Assembly (NCBI RefSeq): GCF_047948215.1
Contig: NC_134455.1
Span: 153,990,575 to 154,054,574 of the forward strand
Length of the DNA: 64,000 nucleotides
Origin: Lycorma delicatula
Lineage: Eukaryota; Arthropoda; Insecta; Hemiptera; Fulgoridae
Direction of reading: 5' to 3'
Each line of letters opens with the position of its first letter. Position 1 is the first letter of the stretch. Both the position numbers and the translations under genes were made by a program. The notes beneath the pieces are model-generated. The model made no database searches. It worked only from the letters and a program-made list of their open reading frames with translations, and was not told the origin of the DNA. Below are positions 23,366 to 34,962 of the stretch, one piece after another.

Positions 23366-24463
23366 TCAGTAAGAGTTGGTTTCTCTGAGATTAATTAAGT
23401 TCTCTATACAACCAGTCTCTATGCTTAACAAAATGAAGATATCACTTGGAAAGCTGAACATCTCCATTCGGTGGGCTTGACATGCCGATATACAATACTA
23501 TGGTTCATTGAAAAAGGCAATGGTAAACATTCCAGTAAGAGTAAGTGTAAGGTTAAATGTAGTATAGGATGTTTGTTGTAAATGGCTATAACAACTTTTA
23601 TCTAAAACCAAAACTTGTATCTAATAATAGTCCTACAATCATTTTAAATGAGGCACCAAAAATAGATTTTAGATTAATTTAAAAATAATAATTTAACGAA
23701 AGAATCACAAATTACGCTTTACATTTTGTTTATTAACTATAAAAGATACTTTCAGCGCATTAAACAAAATACTTAAAAAGACAGCTATTTATCTAAATAT
23801 TATGTAAAAACAATTCAATGATATGAAAACTTATAGATACATATAATTCTTCTAATTAATTGAAGCTCAATAACTGAGCAAACGTGAAATATAATTCAGA
23901 AATGTGAGAACTTAAAAATACTCTATCATCAACTAGACATTATTAACAAAATTATAAATAATTATTCATTTATTTGGAATAAATGAATTTATTTATTTAA
24001 ACAACGTGTTTACACAAGTTGTTCTAAACCTCATTTGCATGTCATATGTACATATCATCCTCTCTCATTGCGCCATGGGGGAGGGTTACTTGTTGTTCAT
24101 AAGTTGAACGTATTGCAACGTACACATTAGGAATGGAAAACATTTTGTATACAAAATCCTAGATGTATATAAATGTATGTAGAATTGCCTAACTATAGAG
24201 AGAATTATGTAGCAGAATTACAGAATCTCGGAACGTTGTGAAGCATAACAATTAGAGAGAGGAAAATAATCTCGCATATATATATATATATATGTGTGTG
24301 TGTATGTTAGATTCAATAAACAATCAATTGTATGCGAGTTCTGAAAATAGCATGGCCATTCTTACAAATAATATTGTTTTTTTAAAAGGTACTAAGAAAT
24401 TAGGGAGTGAATAAATTCTCTCGTTTCCTTTTTCATAGTATCAAATATACTGTTGAATAGAAG
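23366..24463. other. AT-rich intergenic DNA with a repeat-P-like fragment
   Basis: 24040-24140 (CATTGCGCCATGGGGGAGGG, then GTTGTTCATAAGTTG and GCAACGTACACATTA) matches 40370-40445 in the same orientation, so it is a dispersed repeat. A microsatellite follows at 24275-24306. No gene seen. Confidence 0.55.
24275..24306. repeat. (TA)n(TG)n microsatellite
   Basis: About ten TA units followed by six TG/TA units. Confidence 0.9.
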
Positions 24464-25165
24464 TATCCTAAATCCCGTAGGAGAAGACACACGCCTTGTG
24501 ACGCTTCCGGTCCCCACACCACCACCCTCGTTCCTAGCCCTAATGGGCTTTAATGGCAGTCGTCTTTCGCCCTCTAACCTTTTACATCTCATAGTAATAA
24601 GCCAGACCTCATTGGGATACCACTGATATAAATGTGCCTCGGTAGACGTTTACATCAGTGATTTTTAACTCGGCTTTTGTCTTCGCTGCAGGCCTCTTCC
24701 GGACATCTTGACTGTCTTACATCGTTGCCCTCTGAACTAGCTAACCGAGTTCGCGAAAGCACGAAACCCGCACCTAGCTCTACATTTTAAGTAAGCTACT
24801 TATGATTGTAAATGTGTTATACCGTACAAGTCTATTTGGTAAATATAATGCATATCACCAGCAATGTTGATCGCAACAACGGAATTTATTTCTATTTCCC
24901 TTAATGTTTTCAGGTTTTTCTGATCTAAGCCTTCAATCAGATTACAACTATAGACTCCGGTTTGGTCTACCAGGGAGAGGTGGACAGACCGCCGACTCCC
25001 ACGCAGCTCCATCTCAGAGTCCCGCGTTACATTTACTTCATCACCTAAAACTAGTCGAGTTGGCGCTACACCTCACGGATGCATGGATACCCATGCCCTC
25101 GGCAATGCAGTCACCATCCCACCGACAGCTATATTGTTACTAATTTATTAACCGCCCTTGTCAAG
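24464..25165 (-). mobile_element. Copy C: R1-clade 3' UTR, 5'-truncated
   Basis: The minus strand aligns with the 3' UTR of copies A (18570-19250) and B (57760-58454): shared are the terminal CTACGGG-type end, the AAAGCCCATTAGGGCTAGG block, the hairpin (24621-24660) and the GAGAGGTGGACAGACC-like block. Coding sequence is absent. The hairpin keeps its shape with one G-U pair and one mismatch in element RNA. At its 5' edge a motif near GCTACACCTCACGGNTGCATGG occurs twice (25061 and 25167). Confidence 0.8.
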
Positions 25166-25194
25166 ACGGAGCTACACCTCACGGCTGCATGGCT

Positions 25195-25490
25195 AACCAT
25201 GCCCATCTCTTTCCGGCCATGGTGTTTTTAGGAAGAGACTGCAGAAACTCGGCCTGGTAGATTCTAAGATCAGTCCTCAGTGTGGACAATTAGATGACAC
25301 CTACAATGTTCTTTAAGAATGCTCGAAGTTCGAGTTAATGCGTATGGAGATCATCTGTCGGCTTGATGGTATCGGGTCGGCGTTGCATCTCCGTACAAAC
25401 TGGAACAGCCAGGCCGAATGGGTAGTAGTGGAGAGTTTTATAGTGTACTTAGCAAAAGAAAGGATTGCTGAGGAGATGTAGAGCCCTGTT
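25195..25490 (+). pseudogene. Copy M: reverse transcriptase C-terminus of another R1-clade element
   Basis: The plus strand reads HGVFRKRLQKLGLVDSK, SPQCGQLDDTYNVL, a stop, then ECSKFELMRMEIICRLDGIG and WVVVESFIVYLAKERIAEEM. This is the typical R1-clade pol C-terminus: a GHGVFR start, a Cys/His finger and the E-C-xKF-E end. The first Cys of the finger is Ser and a TAA sits where Trp is usual. It lies on the opposite strand to copies C and L on either side. Confidence 0.6.
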
Positions 25491-25504
25491 TGGATTTCTC
25501 TTGC

Positions 25505-26380
25505 ATTATGTTTTTTTTTTTGAGTGCATCATTTCTTAACTCTTCAACAGTCTTGCGCATCTCGCGCACCAAATCCTCCTCTGAGGTAAGGGCGTCAACG
25601 TCCTTAATGAGTAAGTGTACCCGCCGAACGTCCCTACCCGCCATGACCATAGTGCCTTCAACCTTTTCCAGTATTTGTTGCCTTAACATGGTAGCCACAT
25701 TTCCTGTGTCTTGAACCCATATGTGAAAGTCCTCTCCCTGACCTCTGCGCGTCGACAAGGTGTTCACCTCATCCGTCGACACAGTGTCTCGAACCGTTCG
25801 GAGAAGATACGTATTTGATCGTCCCGCCGCCTTCATCACCACAATAGCGATTGGGAGCCCCAAACCAATTTCTTTGCCTGGGGTCGACTTCCCTCAGCTC
25901 CCAACGAAGATCCATCATAATGCACACTAAGCTTAGTGGAACTCCTCCGGGCCAAGCATTCAGCCACCTTATGAATGTATTGCCCTATTTTCCCCTGAGG
26001 CCCACAAAAACAAACTGTAGGATTTGCGGCCAACGCTAATCTGGCGGACTCCACGATACGTGAGACCAACCACTCCTCACTGTCGGAAGAATCGACTGCT
26101 ACAATCGGATGTTCGAGCCAGATCCTCGATCCGAGTACTACTAGCGACTACCTGGCTCGCCCGCAACGAGCCCGACCGGAGCATCGGCCCCGCCCGGGGC
26201 ATCTCCTTCAACATCTTTCAATCCATCCATGATTCCACACCCTGGGCCAAGTATACCAACCAGGCCAGTCCATCTGCACCAGCAGCAACGTTCTCAAGAA
26301 CTTCAGTACACCGATGGGAATGTCACTTGTGGCATTCGCATTGGTTGCATCCTGGCTGGGGCTAGACTGAAAGATGCCAA
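25505..26380 (-). pseudogene. Copy L: gag of the family-2 (three-knuckle) type, 3'-truncated
   Basis: The N-terminal part (25836-26120) shows DSSDSEEWLVSRIVESARL, AANPTVCFCGPQGKIGQYI and HKVAECLARRSSTK. The central part (25438-25863) reads IVVMKAAGRSNTYLLRTVRD, STRRGQGEDFHIWVQ and RDVRRVHLLIKDVDALTSEE, which aligns with copy I (VFVKAVGIS...RVHVLMKNMDILTTEKE) and copy G. It ends in an A run (T run 25509-25520 on plus) before any zinc knuckle, then joins copy M. Frame changes near 25840-25860 and stops upstream make it a pseudogene. Confidence 0.65.
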
Positions 26381-26395
26381 TGCCTAGGTATTGAA

Positions 26396-26505
26396 AATGA
26401 CCTCCGGTAAAGCCCTTAAGGGCTAGGTACGGAGGAGATGGCGAGGCGAACGAAACAGTCATATTGAGGATGTCTTCCCTGCGGGATCAGGATGATGATT
26501 AACAG
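26396..26505 (+). mobile_element. Copy N: terminal 3' scrap of the copy A/B family
   Basis: GACCTCCGGTAAAGCCCTTA, then AGGGCTAGG, GTCTTCCCTGCGGG and GGATGATGATTAAC match the last ~100 bp of copies H (52450-52550) and B (58365-58460). It is the shortest copy seen. Confidence 0.6.
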
Positions 26506-27362
26506 AAATAAATTTAAGTACAAAAGCAGCCGCTAAAACTTTTGTTGACATAAACGAATTAACATCTCTAACGGTTTCTTTACCACTTCGAATTTTTTTG
26601 AAATATTTAAAGCAGGTAAACTTGCTTCACATAAGAAACGAATTTCTCTACGATAGAATAGCGTGCGTGACTAACAGGACTCTTTCATTTATCTATTATG
26701 TCTCAACGAAAAACGATTATTAAAGGAAAACACCTTTTGTCAAATCTTAATCTATGAAAAAAACGTTTAATTGAATGTAATAATTAATGTTTAATATCTG
26801 TCAACAAACTGATGATATGTCTTACTGTTCTTATTTCTAATATCTTTTAAATATTAAAACAATAATAATACAAGTACTAATAAATTTAATGTGGTATGGA
26901 ATTAAATTCCAATATTTAAATTCTCAATATTTCATCTTTGTTAGAAGAAGATTCTCTCAAAAAACAGAAGTTTTTGTGAATTAAATATTAAATGAAATTT
27001 TAATAAACGTAAAGGCAGAAAGCTGAATTATATGAAGCAAAAAGTGAAACAATCAAGTTACGATGTCGACGATATGGATATGGATTTGGATTATAATCAT
27101 CTAATACAAGTAAAAGAAATAATAAAATGCATTTAATGTAGTAATATAAAAGGAAAATTTTAAACTGTCGTAAAAGATTAAACTTTATGGAATACTAATT
27201 TCATCTGAAAAACTTTAATTTTTTTTATTTTAAGACAAGTTGAAGATTGTTAAAAATGAATTTGAATTCCAAACACTAATAAGAATAATATCGCAATATA
27301 CTGAACTAAATAGTATACTGTACTGTACTAAGTAAAACATGAATCCATAAAAGATGTAAATA
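26506..27362. other. AT-rich intergenic DNA
   Basis: No gene or element recognised. Confidence 0.5.
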
Positions 27363-28871
27363 CAGAGTGATTCAAGAAGAATGTAACAAACTTTCAGGAC
27401 ATGTTCTACTTGTGAAAACAAAGAAGAAAGTTAATATAAAAATAGGTTCCGAGATGCTTCGTCACCAAGTGTCGAGTAGATTGCGTCCTCATTTCATGGC
27501 CTTCGATTAAGTCAGAATTAAGTCAGTCTGAATTAAGTCAGACTGTAATTATAGGAACCAAAATTAAGGAGTACTTTGGTGATTTTAAATGAAATCCAAC
27601 CTGAAAAATTGAAAAAAGGTCCCAGAATTGTATTTTTAGTAGAAATCTGGTATAAAAGACAAAAGATTGGGGTCGAAAAAGACACTGTTTTATGTTTAGC
27701 GTAAAATAACACTGTTAAATGACTAATAAAAATATAATAGTTTTAAACAAACCTTGTGGAGAGTTTGATTCTGAGTAAAATTGTACGTATAAAGTCCACA
27801 AACAAAAAATAAAAAAAGGAAGAATTTCGAAGTTTATTAAAAATCAAAATGTATTAAAGTGTAATACATTTTAACTAGTTATTAAACGAAACAAATATTT
27901 CAATATCACAAAACAAAAGAATTAAATATTTTAGAAGATAAACAACAAATACAAAAACGAAATGAAAAATCAAGTAAAATAACAAACAATAAAAAAATTT
28001 ATTAGACATCTTTAAAGCTAATTAAAATTAATTTTATTTAAATTGGTTTGAGATAATTTATTTCAAAAATTGGCAATACTAACAACTGATTTCAACAATT
28101 AAGTTTGTTATTGCATTTGAACAACAAATGAGTGAATGGAATAGTGCGTGTATGTCATTATTTAACGATGCCTTATAAATTTTCTAATGAAGAACACGCA
28201 GGTAATATTTTTGATTATGGGTTCTGCAGCATAAACGCACGAGCTGCACATCGAGAATATCATCAATGATTTCCGAATAGTATTCCAAGCCACAGAATCT
28301 TTGCTTCGGTATTTCGGTGCTTATGTATAACTGTATCACTGCCGTCTTCTTCATATACTGCTGAACCGCAAGAACAACATTCTGTAAGGGAAGAATAATC
28401 GTATTTCAGTCCGGACATCACTACCAGAAAAATTTCTTACGGAAGTGGTACAAAAAAATAATGGTATGGCTTTTTTAAAAATCATCGAAATTTTAACTTT
28501 TGTATTTCATTTTTGTTGACTTTTTTCATACCCATTTAACAAAGATATTTTATGCCAAACATAAAAAGAGCGTTTTTCGATCCCAATCTTTTGTCACCCG
28601 ATTTATCAAAAATTTCCAAAAATAGGTAACCTATTTTTTTTTTCAATTTTTAAGGTTGAATTTCAAATAAAACCGCCAAATTTACTCTTTGATTTGGGCC
28701 CCAAGAGTTATAGCCTGGTTTAACTTTACCAAAGGTGCAGAAATCAGGGCGAAATCTGTCGTCGCCCGGCACTCGCTAACGAAGAGTTTCCAAATGTTTT
28801 TATGCACTTTCTTCTTTGTTTGCCCCAGTAAATATCCTGATTGTTTGTTACATTCTTCGTGAATCACTCTG
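27363..28871 (+). mobile_element. DNA transposon remnant E with long inverted repeats
   Basis: The ends are inverted copies: CAGAGTGATTCAAGAAGAAT at 27363 and CAGAGTGATTCACGAAGAAT reading inward from 28871. The similarity continues, diverged, for roughly 350 bp (for example AACAAAGAAGAAAGT and AAAGATTGGGGTCGAAAAA on the left; the same blocks on the right). Between the arms lies a DUF4817-like head (28168-28430). The DDE catalytic part is missing. A related copy is at 62759-63815. No clean target duplication is visible. A short GAATTAAGTCAG triple repeat sits inside the left arm (27505-27545). Confidence 0.75.
28168..28430 (+). pseudogene. Transposase head, DUF4817-like helix-turn-helix
   Basis: From ATG 28168 the frame reads MPYKFSNEEHAGNIFDYGFC then SINARAAHREYHQ, a TGA, and FPNSIPSHRIFASVFRCL. 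This is the usual form of the DUF4817 helix-turn-helix found at the start of a group of arthropod transposases: MP..F(T/S)NEE, the YG.CNGNARAA-type core and the YRRRFPNRR.P-type end. The TGA replaces an expected Arg codon (CGA to TGA). After 28340 the frame degrades. Its role would be binding to the inverted repeats. It is a pseudogene: truncated, with a stop. Confidence 0.65.
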
Positions 28872-28934
28872 ACTAATTAAAATTAAAAAAATAGAAGTAT
28901 AATTTTAGTTAAACGCAGCAGAACAATCACATAG

Positions 28935-29102
28935 TTTTTTTTTTTTTGGAAGGGTGATTAATTCACCATATATATTGGAAGCTTTTAGATGGAAATATGA
29001 AATATAGAAATTTTGTCGCGTAGAAAAATGCATGTCTGAACGGGACTCGAACCCGGCACCTCCAGATGACAGGCCAAGGCGCTACCACTCCGCCTTGGCA
29101 TA
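28935..29102 (-). mobile_element. tRNA-derived SINE, copy 2
   Basis: On the minus strand: an A box AGGCGGAGTGG (29085-29095), a perfect B box GGTTCGAGTCC (29043-29053), then a tail with ATTTCCATCT, AAAAGCTTCC, GGTGAATTAATCACCC and an A run (T run at 28935-28947). The tail matches the SINE at 5943-6110. Confidence 0.75.
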
Positions 29103-29465
29103 AAATAATATTTTATTACAATTATTACATAATTTTACATATATTGTGTCAGTATTGGGTAGATGAGCTATTCCAGAAAAAATAACAGCGCCAAAATTTG
29201 CCTGGATGGATTAGGGGAAACCGTAGAAAACTTTAATCAGATCATTTTAAACTACTTCGATGAAAAAATTCATCGAAAAAACAATATTTTAATAAAAGAA
29301 AATCTTTTAACGATATGGTAATTAATTAAAAAAGGCAATGGAAGTATAATAAATAAGGGTTTTTTGTCGTAAGCCGATGTGTTTCGCTAAGTCAAACGAA
29401 ACAAATTATGTTTTCTAGTTTGATGAAGGTAGATATATATTATTTTGTTAAAACTAAGTAACTTT

Positions 29466-29620
29466 TGCCGGCTGAGTAGGGAACGCCTCAGCATTTCGTG
29501 CGGAGGTCCCGGCTTCGAATCCCGGTCAGGCACGGGCATCTTTTCGTACACTACCAATTTTCACCGAGCTAATGACCATAGGTATTGATACTCGTTCTTT
29601 CATAACAAGAAAAATAAAAA
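29466..29620 (+). mobile_element. tRNA-derived SINE, copy 3 (different tail)
   Basis: A degraded A box (GCTGAGTAGGG) and a B box GCTTCGAATCC (29512-29522) are followed by CCGGTCAGGCACGGGCATC, GTACACTACCAATTTTCACC and GAGCTAATGACCATAGGTAT, then an A-rich end. The tail differs from copies 1 and 2 and resembles the tail at 30-95. Confidence 0.65.
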
Positions 29621-32600
29621 GTAAATTTTATTTTTAGCAAGGGTTGCTGAATAATATTATATGAATACACGGATAAGATAAAAAACCTTAATTTACAAAA
29701 TACGGTTTTGAGCACCAAAGTAATGGCACCCCATTGTTTTTACATAGAAAACTCATTCTAATTTTTACTAGATTTGAAAGTGATATTTTAATTGCAACAA
29801 GAATACACATAAGTACAAATATTTAATTATGATGACAACTTTTTATTAAGACCCTACAACCCAAAATAATATTTTTATCTTTTTGCAAACGAAACTAATT
29901 TGATTGTCCACGAAAATTTAATATATAATAAATAAACTGGGTGATTTTGCACTACGGCAACAAAGATCCAATAGTAATCAATAATGGGATTTCTATCCAT
30001 GTGGCTAGCAACGTTTCGTGTATCTGAAAGAAGTACAATACTTTATCCATATTTAGTTTTCCAGTTTTGGATTTCTACCATCCATCTTAGTAAATAATCT
30101 TTTGAACAGCTAACGTAGAATATTATTAGAATAAATACCATATAAACTTATATGATAAGGCTTATCAACTTTCTGTAAATATTTAATGAAGTAAAGAGGG
30201 AACACAATATACTGGAAGAGCGTTTATTTTACGAAGAGATTTGGGGGTTAAGTGATGTTAAACTGTCATGTGAGAATGATGTAAAATATAGAGGGAAACG
30301 ACTATTGCATACTAAATTGGTAATGCGTAAATTATAATATTAAAGTAAAAAAAAAAAAATCATATTTCCTTGATGGTGAATGAATACATAAATACTTTCC
30401 GTATAATTATTACTCCTACTTTCCAAAAGTAAAGAGATATCATTAAACATATAACATTATTCGTCTCTCAAACAGGATCAAAAACAATACTTATAACAAA
30501 TACGGTAACGAATAGGGTAATAAATCGGATTATATAAAGTATTTGAATAAAATAATTTTTTTAAATTTATGCATTTCCAATTTACTCGTATATACAGGTA
30601 AAAGTTAAATACTTCATTTACAAAATATGATTCATTTTTATGGACGATAAAATAGTCATCTGATAGCCAATTTTTGTATTTTAAAAACTCATAAAAAATA
30701 AAGGCAGTTTTACTTATTAAACAGACTATATAATTACTTATATATGCAAATTTACTTAATGAAAAAAATAAATAGATAACGATACTTACGTAATAAAATC
30801 ACAAATAAATTGTATTTCAATTAATAACAAAGGTAACATAAAATTCTCTCATTAATCACTGGACTGCTGACACTACTGACCTGAAACAAAAAAACAAAAA
30901 AAGTTTTCAAAAAATTTGATTGATAAAATCTATAATAAGAAATAAATAACTGACAACATAAGGCAAAAATAAAGTTTTGACGCCGTAAATGGTACGAAAA
31001 TTAAAGTATTTTAGTATTTTATTAATGTAAATAGATTATGTAATCAGGAAGTTTGACTTTTTATTGGAATTTCACGATTTTTTTTCAAAAATATTTTTTT
31101 GGGTAAGTTCAGCGATGTATAAAACAACTGAAAATGTTTTGATTTTACTACTTTCGCAGTAATAAGGATTTTTGTAAATTATAGTAAAATCTCTTTGACG
31201 ATTTTAAATTCAACTATAATAGAATTTTTTAAATAGAAACAAGTAAAACAATTCTGTAAAATTAATTACGATTTCAGATTTCAGTTTCAGAACAGTAGAT
31301 TTTCGACGGTATTTGAAAATCCATATTTTTTTATTTTTTTGGATAATCACCGGCCAATATAGGATTATGTTCTATAGTTAATTTCTGGTTGGTCTGCTAT
31401 TCTTCCAAGTCTTCTTCATTTCAAGATGTTTTGCTTCTTTTTCTCTTATGACCATTTCTTAAAACTATCTTCTCTGTTTCCTTTCTGGACCCTTTCTAAA
31501 ATATTGTACCTTCTTTGTGAATAGAACTTTTTTCTCCATGTCGGTACATTTTATATCTGCAATTCTGAGATATTTGATTTATCTGAAGCATCTGATATTA
31601 TTTTTATCTCCATTAAATTGGTTAAAAATCCTTTCGTTAGTCTTTTAAGACTATTTCATCTTAAATATTCATAAAAGGCTAGTTTTCGTTTTCTTATGGA
31701 GTAGTTTACTGACATTTCGCATTTTCCATCACTCATCCGTTATCCTTCGTCAAAGTATTCACTATCTTTATTCATTAAAATATAAATTGATATCTCATTT
31801 ATTTACCAATTTTTAAGACCGTGTAAAGTTCAAAAATATTACGCGTGTTAAATTTCATAACCATAGCGGTAGGCCACTTAACAGTCAAAATGAATCTGAA
31901 AACTTACATAGTCATTCTTGGAAATAACAAAATTCTATGCCAGACTTAACAAGGAAAGTGATGAGTTAAGTAGTTTCCCGTTGATTTTTCAATTAACAAA
32001 ATATACTGTTCAATTTTCTACGAAAGAAAGACGAATTTTAACCGCAAGTACACTATTAATACTTTTCATTAAAAGAACGGTGTATTATGAACACCTTACT
32101 TTCTCAGAAAGTAAATATGATGATGTCTCTTCAGCTTATTTGGGTTACACGCTTAAGAAAGACTGACATAAAATAAATGAAAAAATTAATGTTCTTCTCT
32201 CAATGAAAAACAATGCATCATATTCTCTGTATCCATCCAATTGGGAGAAAATACATCGTAATATAATCAAGAATTGAAGCAAAAAAATCGTACGATGATC
32301 GAGAGTATCATTTCAGATGGCACTGGAAAATTCCTTTTTTCTGTAGAAATTACTCCTTTTTTTGAGGAATGAAATATCCCTTAGATATTCTACAGATTTT
32401 TCTGTACATTGAATTGAAAAGTATAATCAGTAAATACAAAATGTTGTTGAGGTCAGTTTCGACTTAGGTAGCGGTATTATTAAATGAAGGATGAATAAAC
32501 AGGAAGGAATGAAAAAGATAAGATAATAATTAATTACACAGTATCACTGTAAAGAAATACAGGTAGATGGGCACATTTATTCATTTGTACACCTTGTGAA

Positions 32601-33445
32601 ATATGAACACGTAGTATAAAAATCTGGATAAGTGACGACATATGGTCGTAGACCTACATCGGTAAATAACTTTACTTATGTAGTATCGTTTACAAATATA
32701 AATCATGTGAGAAGAAAATGATATTTAGCAAGAAATAAGGATTCCAGCAGGATTAAAATAATGGATGTTGTAAAGAAACCTAATATAAAACAGGGTATTA
32801 AATTATCAATCTTTCATGACTGAAAAAATCATTTGTAAATAATTATCTCTGTATGTTAGATATTTTTGTACAATAGTCTACTTAGATCGTATATTATAAA
32901 AAAGAATTTAATTTAAAGAAAAAAACTGACGAAGCTATGAAAAAAATACAAATATATAATGTAAATGTCGATCACCATCAACAAAGCTTTTCTTTGAGAA
33001 TTAAAAAGAATATTTATGAAAAATGTATAAAATTCTCAAGTGATTGAGGTTTATTACACTTAAGGTGAAATTCAGTTAGAAAGAATTAATCAATTTTACG
33101 CTACAAAATAGCATACTCACTCACTCCATGCTACACATACTATAAAGTGTGATGACAAAATAGTAAAAAAATGAAAAGCGGAGATTCAGACTTTTATTGG
33201 GATACAAAAAAAAATCATTCATTTCTTATTGAATTTGTTCGTGGATTCTAATATCCTGCTGATGTACTGACAATACTGCGTAAGGTTTTCCCCTAAAATG
33301 AAGGTTATATAAGTTTGCACCTGCTTTTCGTCTTTCTAGTGAAAATTCAAAACAATTTAATGAAACTTACTTGGATGAAATCAAACGTCTTTTTCTCTAT
33401 AAGAAAATTAAATAACTCAGAAAAAATATAAAAAGAATATATACA
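29621..33445. other. AT-rich intergenic DNA
   Basis: Frame 31918-32166 (82 codons, LNKESDELSSFPLIFQLTKY) has no motif I recognise. 31360-31500 is CT-rich. No gene supported. Confidence 0.45.
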
Positions 33446-33905
33446 CAGAGTGTTCATAAAAACCGTTTCAAGAATTCAGGGGATAGCCTCCCACACCGAA
33501 ATAAAGAAACAACTTTATCAACAAATGTCCGGAAACGCTTAGTTTACCGGCTATCCGCCATTTTGTATTTTTAACATAAAAAATTATTCCTAAGGATTGG
33601 TTAATCATATCGAGCTGAAATTCTGTAAACAGTTAGTGTACCTAGAAGTTTATTCGTATAAAAATAATGAACCTCATTCTTAATTCATTTCAAAATGGCG
33701 GCAATCTAAACGTTTTAATTGTTGATATCTTTGCAACCGCTGGTTTATTTAAATGTTATATTACAAAAACTGTTAAACTCTTTCTAACAAAGAAAAATAA
33801 CAACTTAGTTATTCAAATCCGTTCATAGATAACAAACTTAAAGCAAAATTCTTGAATTAAGTCATTCTAGAATAAAAAACCAGTTTTAATTTCCTCCCGA
33901 ATAAA
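33446..33905 (+). repeat. Possible DNA transposon end with CAGAGTG terminus
   Basis: CAGAGTGTTCATAAAAACCG followed by GGGGATAGCCTCCCACACC and GTCCGGAAACGCTTAGTTTA begins with the same seven bases as elements E and F. Only one end is recognised; the right boundary is approximate. Confidence 0.4.
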
Positions 33906-34962
33906 ATGAAATAACTCGACATGATTTAGACTGGAATAATTTTATTAACGTGATTATATAAATTAATAAATTATAATAATTATTAAATTATATTAATTAC
34001 ATTAATAAATTATAATAATTCAATAACATTGAAAATATTATAATAAACTGAAATATCGATATAAAAATAAATTCGATATCAAATGTTGACATACAGATTA
34101 TGCTTAACAAATTTCCTTAAGTAAAGTTTTCTCTAAATCTCATCCCTTTTTTAAATGGCTAAAAGAAGAAAAACGAAATTTTCAAAAAACATTTAGTTCC
34201 GCAGTTTATAATTTTTAAAAATTGTAGAGATTTCTTGATAATCTCTATGTATGAAGTACAAACTTTCAAAAGAATTTTGAAAAATGTTTAAATGGAAGGG
34301 TGATAGAGCAAAACTGTTAATTAAAAAAAAAAATGTTTTTTGATTACACTGTTAAACAATGATTTTGTTAAATGAGAGTGAATAACCGATTTTTATAGTA
34401 TTTTTCATGCTGATTTCAAATATGAAATTAGAATTCTTCTATCAGGTTTAGTTTTTTTGTAACTACCATTCTTATTTTTAGGTAGTATCAAGCATGAACT
34501 CCGTAAGTATAGCATTTTTTGAACGTATTTTATTATATTATTGATGAACTAAATAGCTTTTGTTTACAAACTGCCTCAGTAAATGTTCTTTATTTACAAC
34601 AGTCTCTTAACTGTTGTCACATTGATTTGTTAGAGATTAGTCATCATGTTTATTATTACACAATAACTGAATTGAACAAGAATGCGACACATTCTTCCTA
34701 TTTTAATCTTAATCTTAATATAAACATATCATCCACTCATTAGTTATTTCTGTCGTTATTATATTTACTTATAAACTGTCCTGCAGACTAGAAAAATATT
34801 TTTAATTCTTATTCAAGTTCTCGTGTTGTAACATTCAGTTTTGTAGCAGGCTTTATTATTTGCGGGTATTATACTGTTCAGTAAAGTGAGTGTGTTTATT
34901 AAATTAGTGTGTTTATAAAGTGTTTCTTTTTAAACAATATTAAATACTATAATGTAATAACA
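33906..34962. other. AT-rich intergenic DNA
   Basis: A 20-bp direct repeat ATTAATAAATTATAATAATT occurs twice (about 33964 and 34003). Nothing else supported. Confidence 0.5.

Noticed and set aside
31360..31780. CT-rich stretch with a protein-like minus-strand reading
   Set aside because: Stops in every frame and no motif I could name; low-complexity bias is enough.
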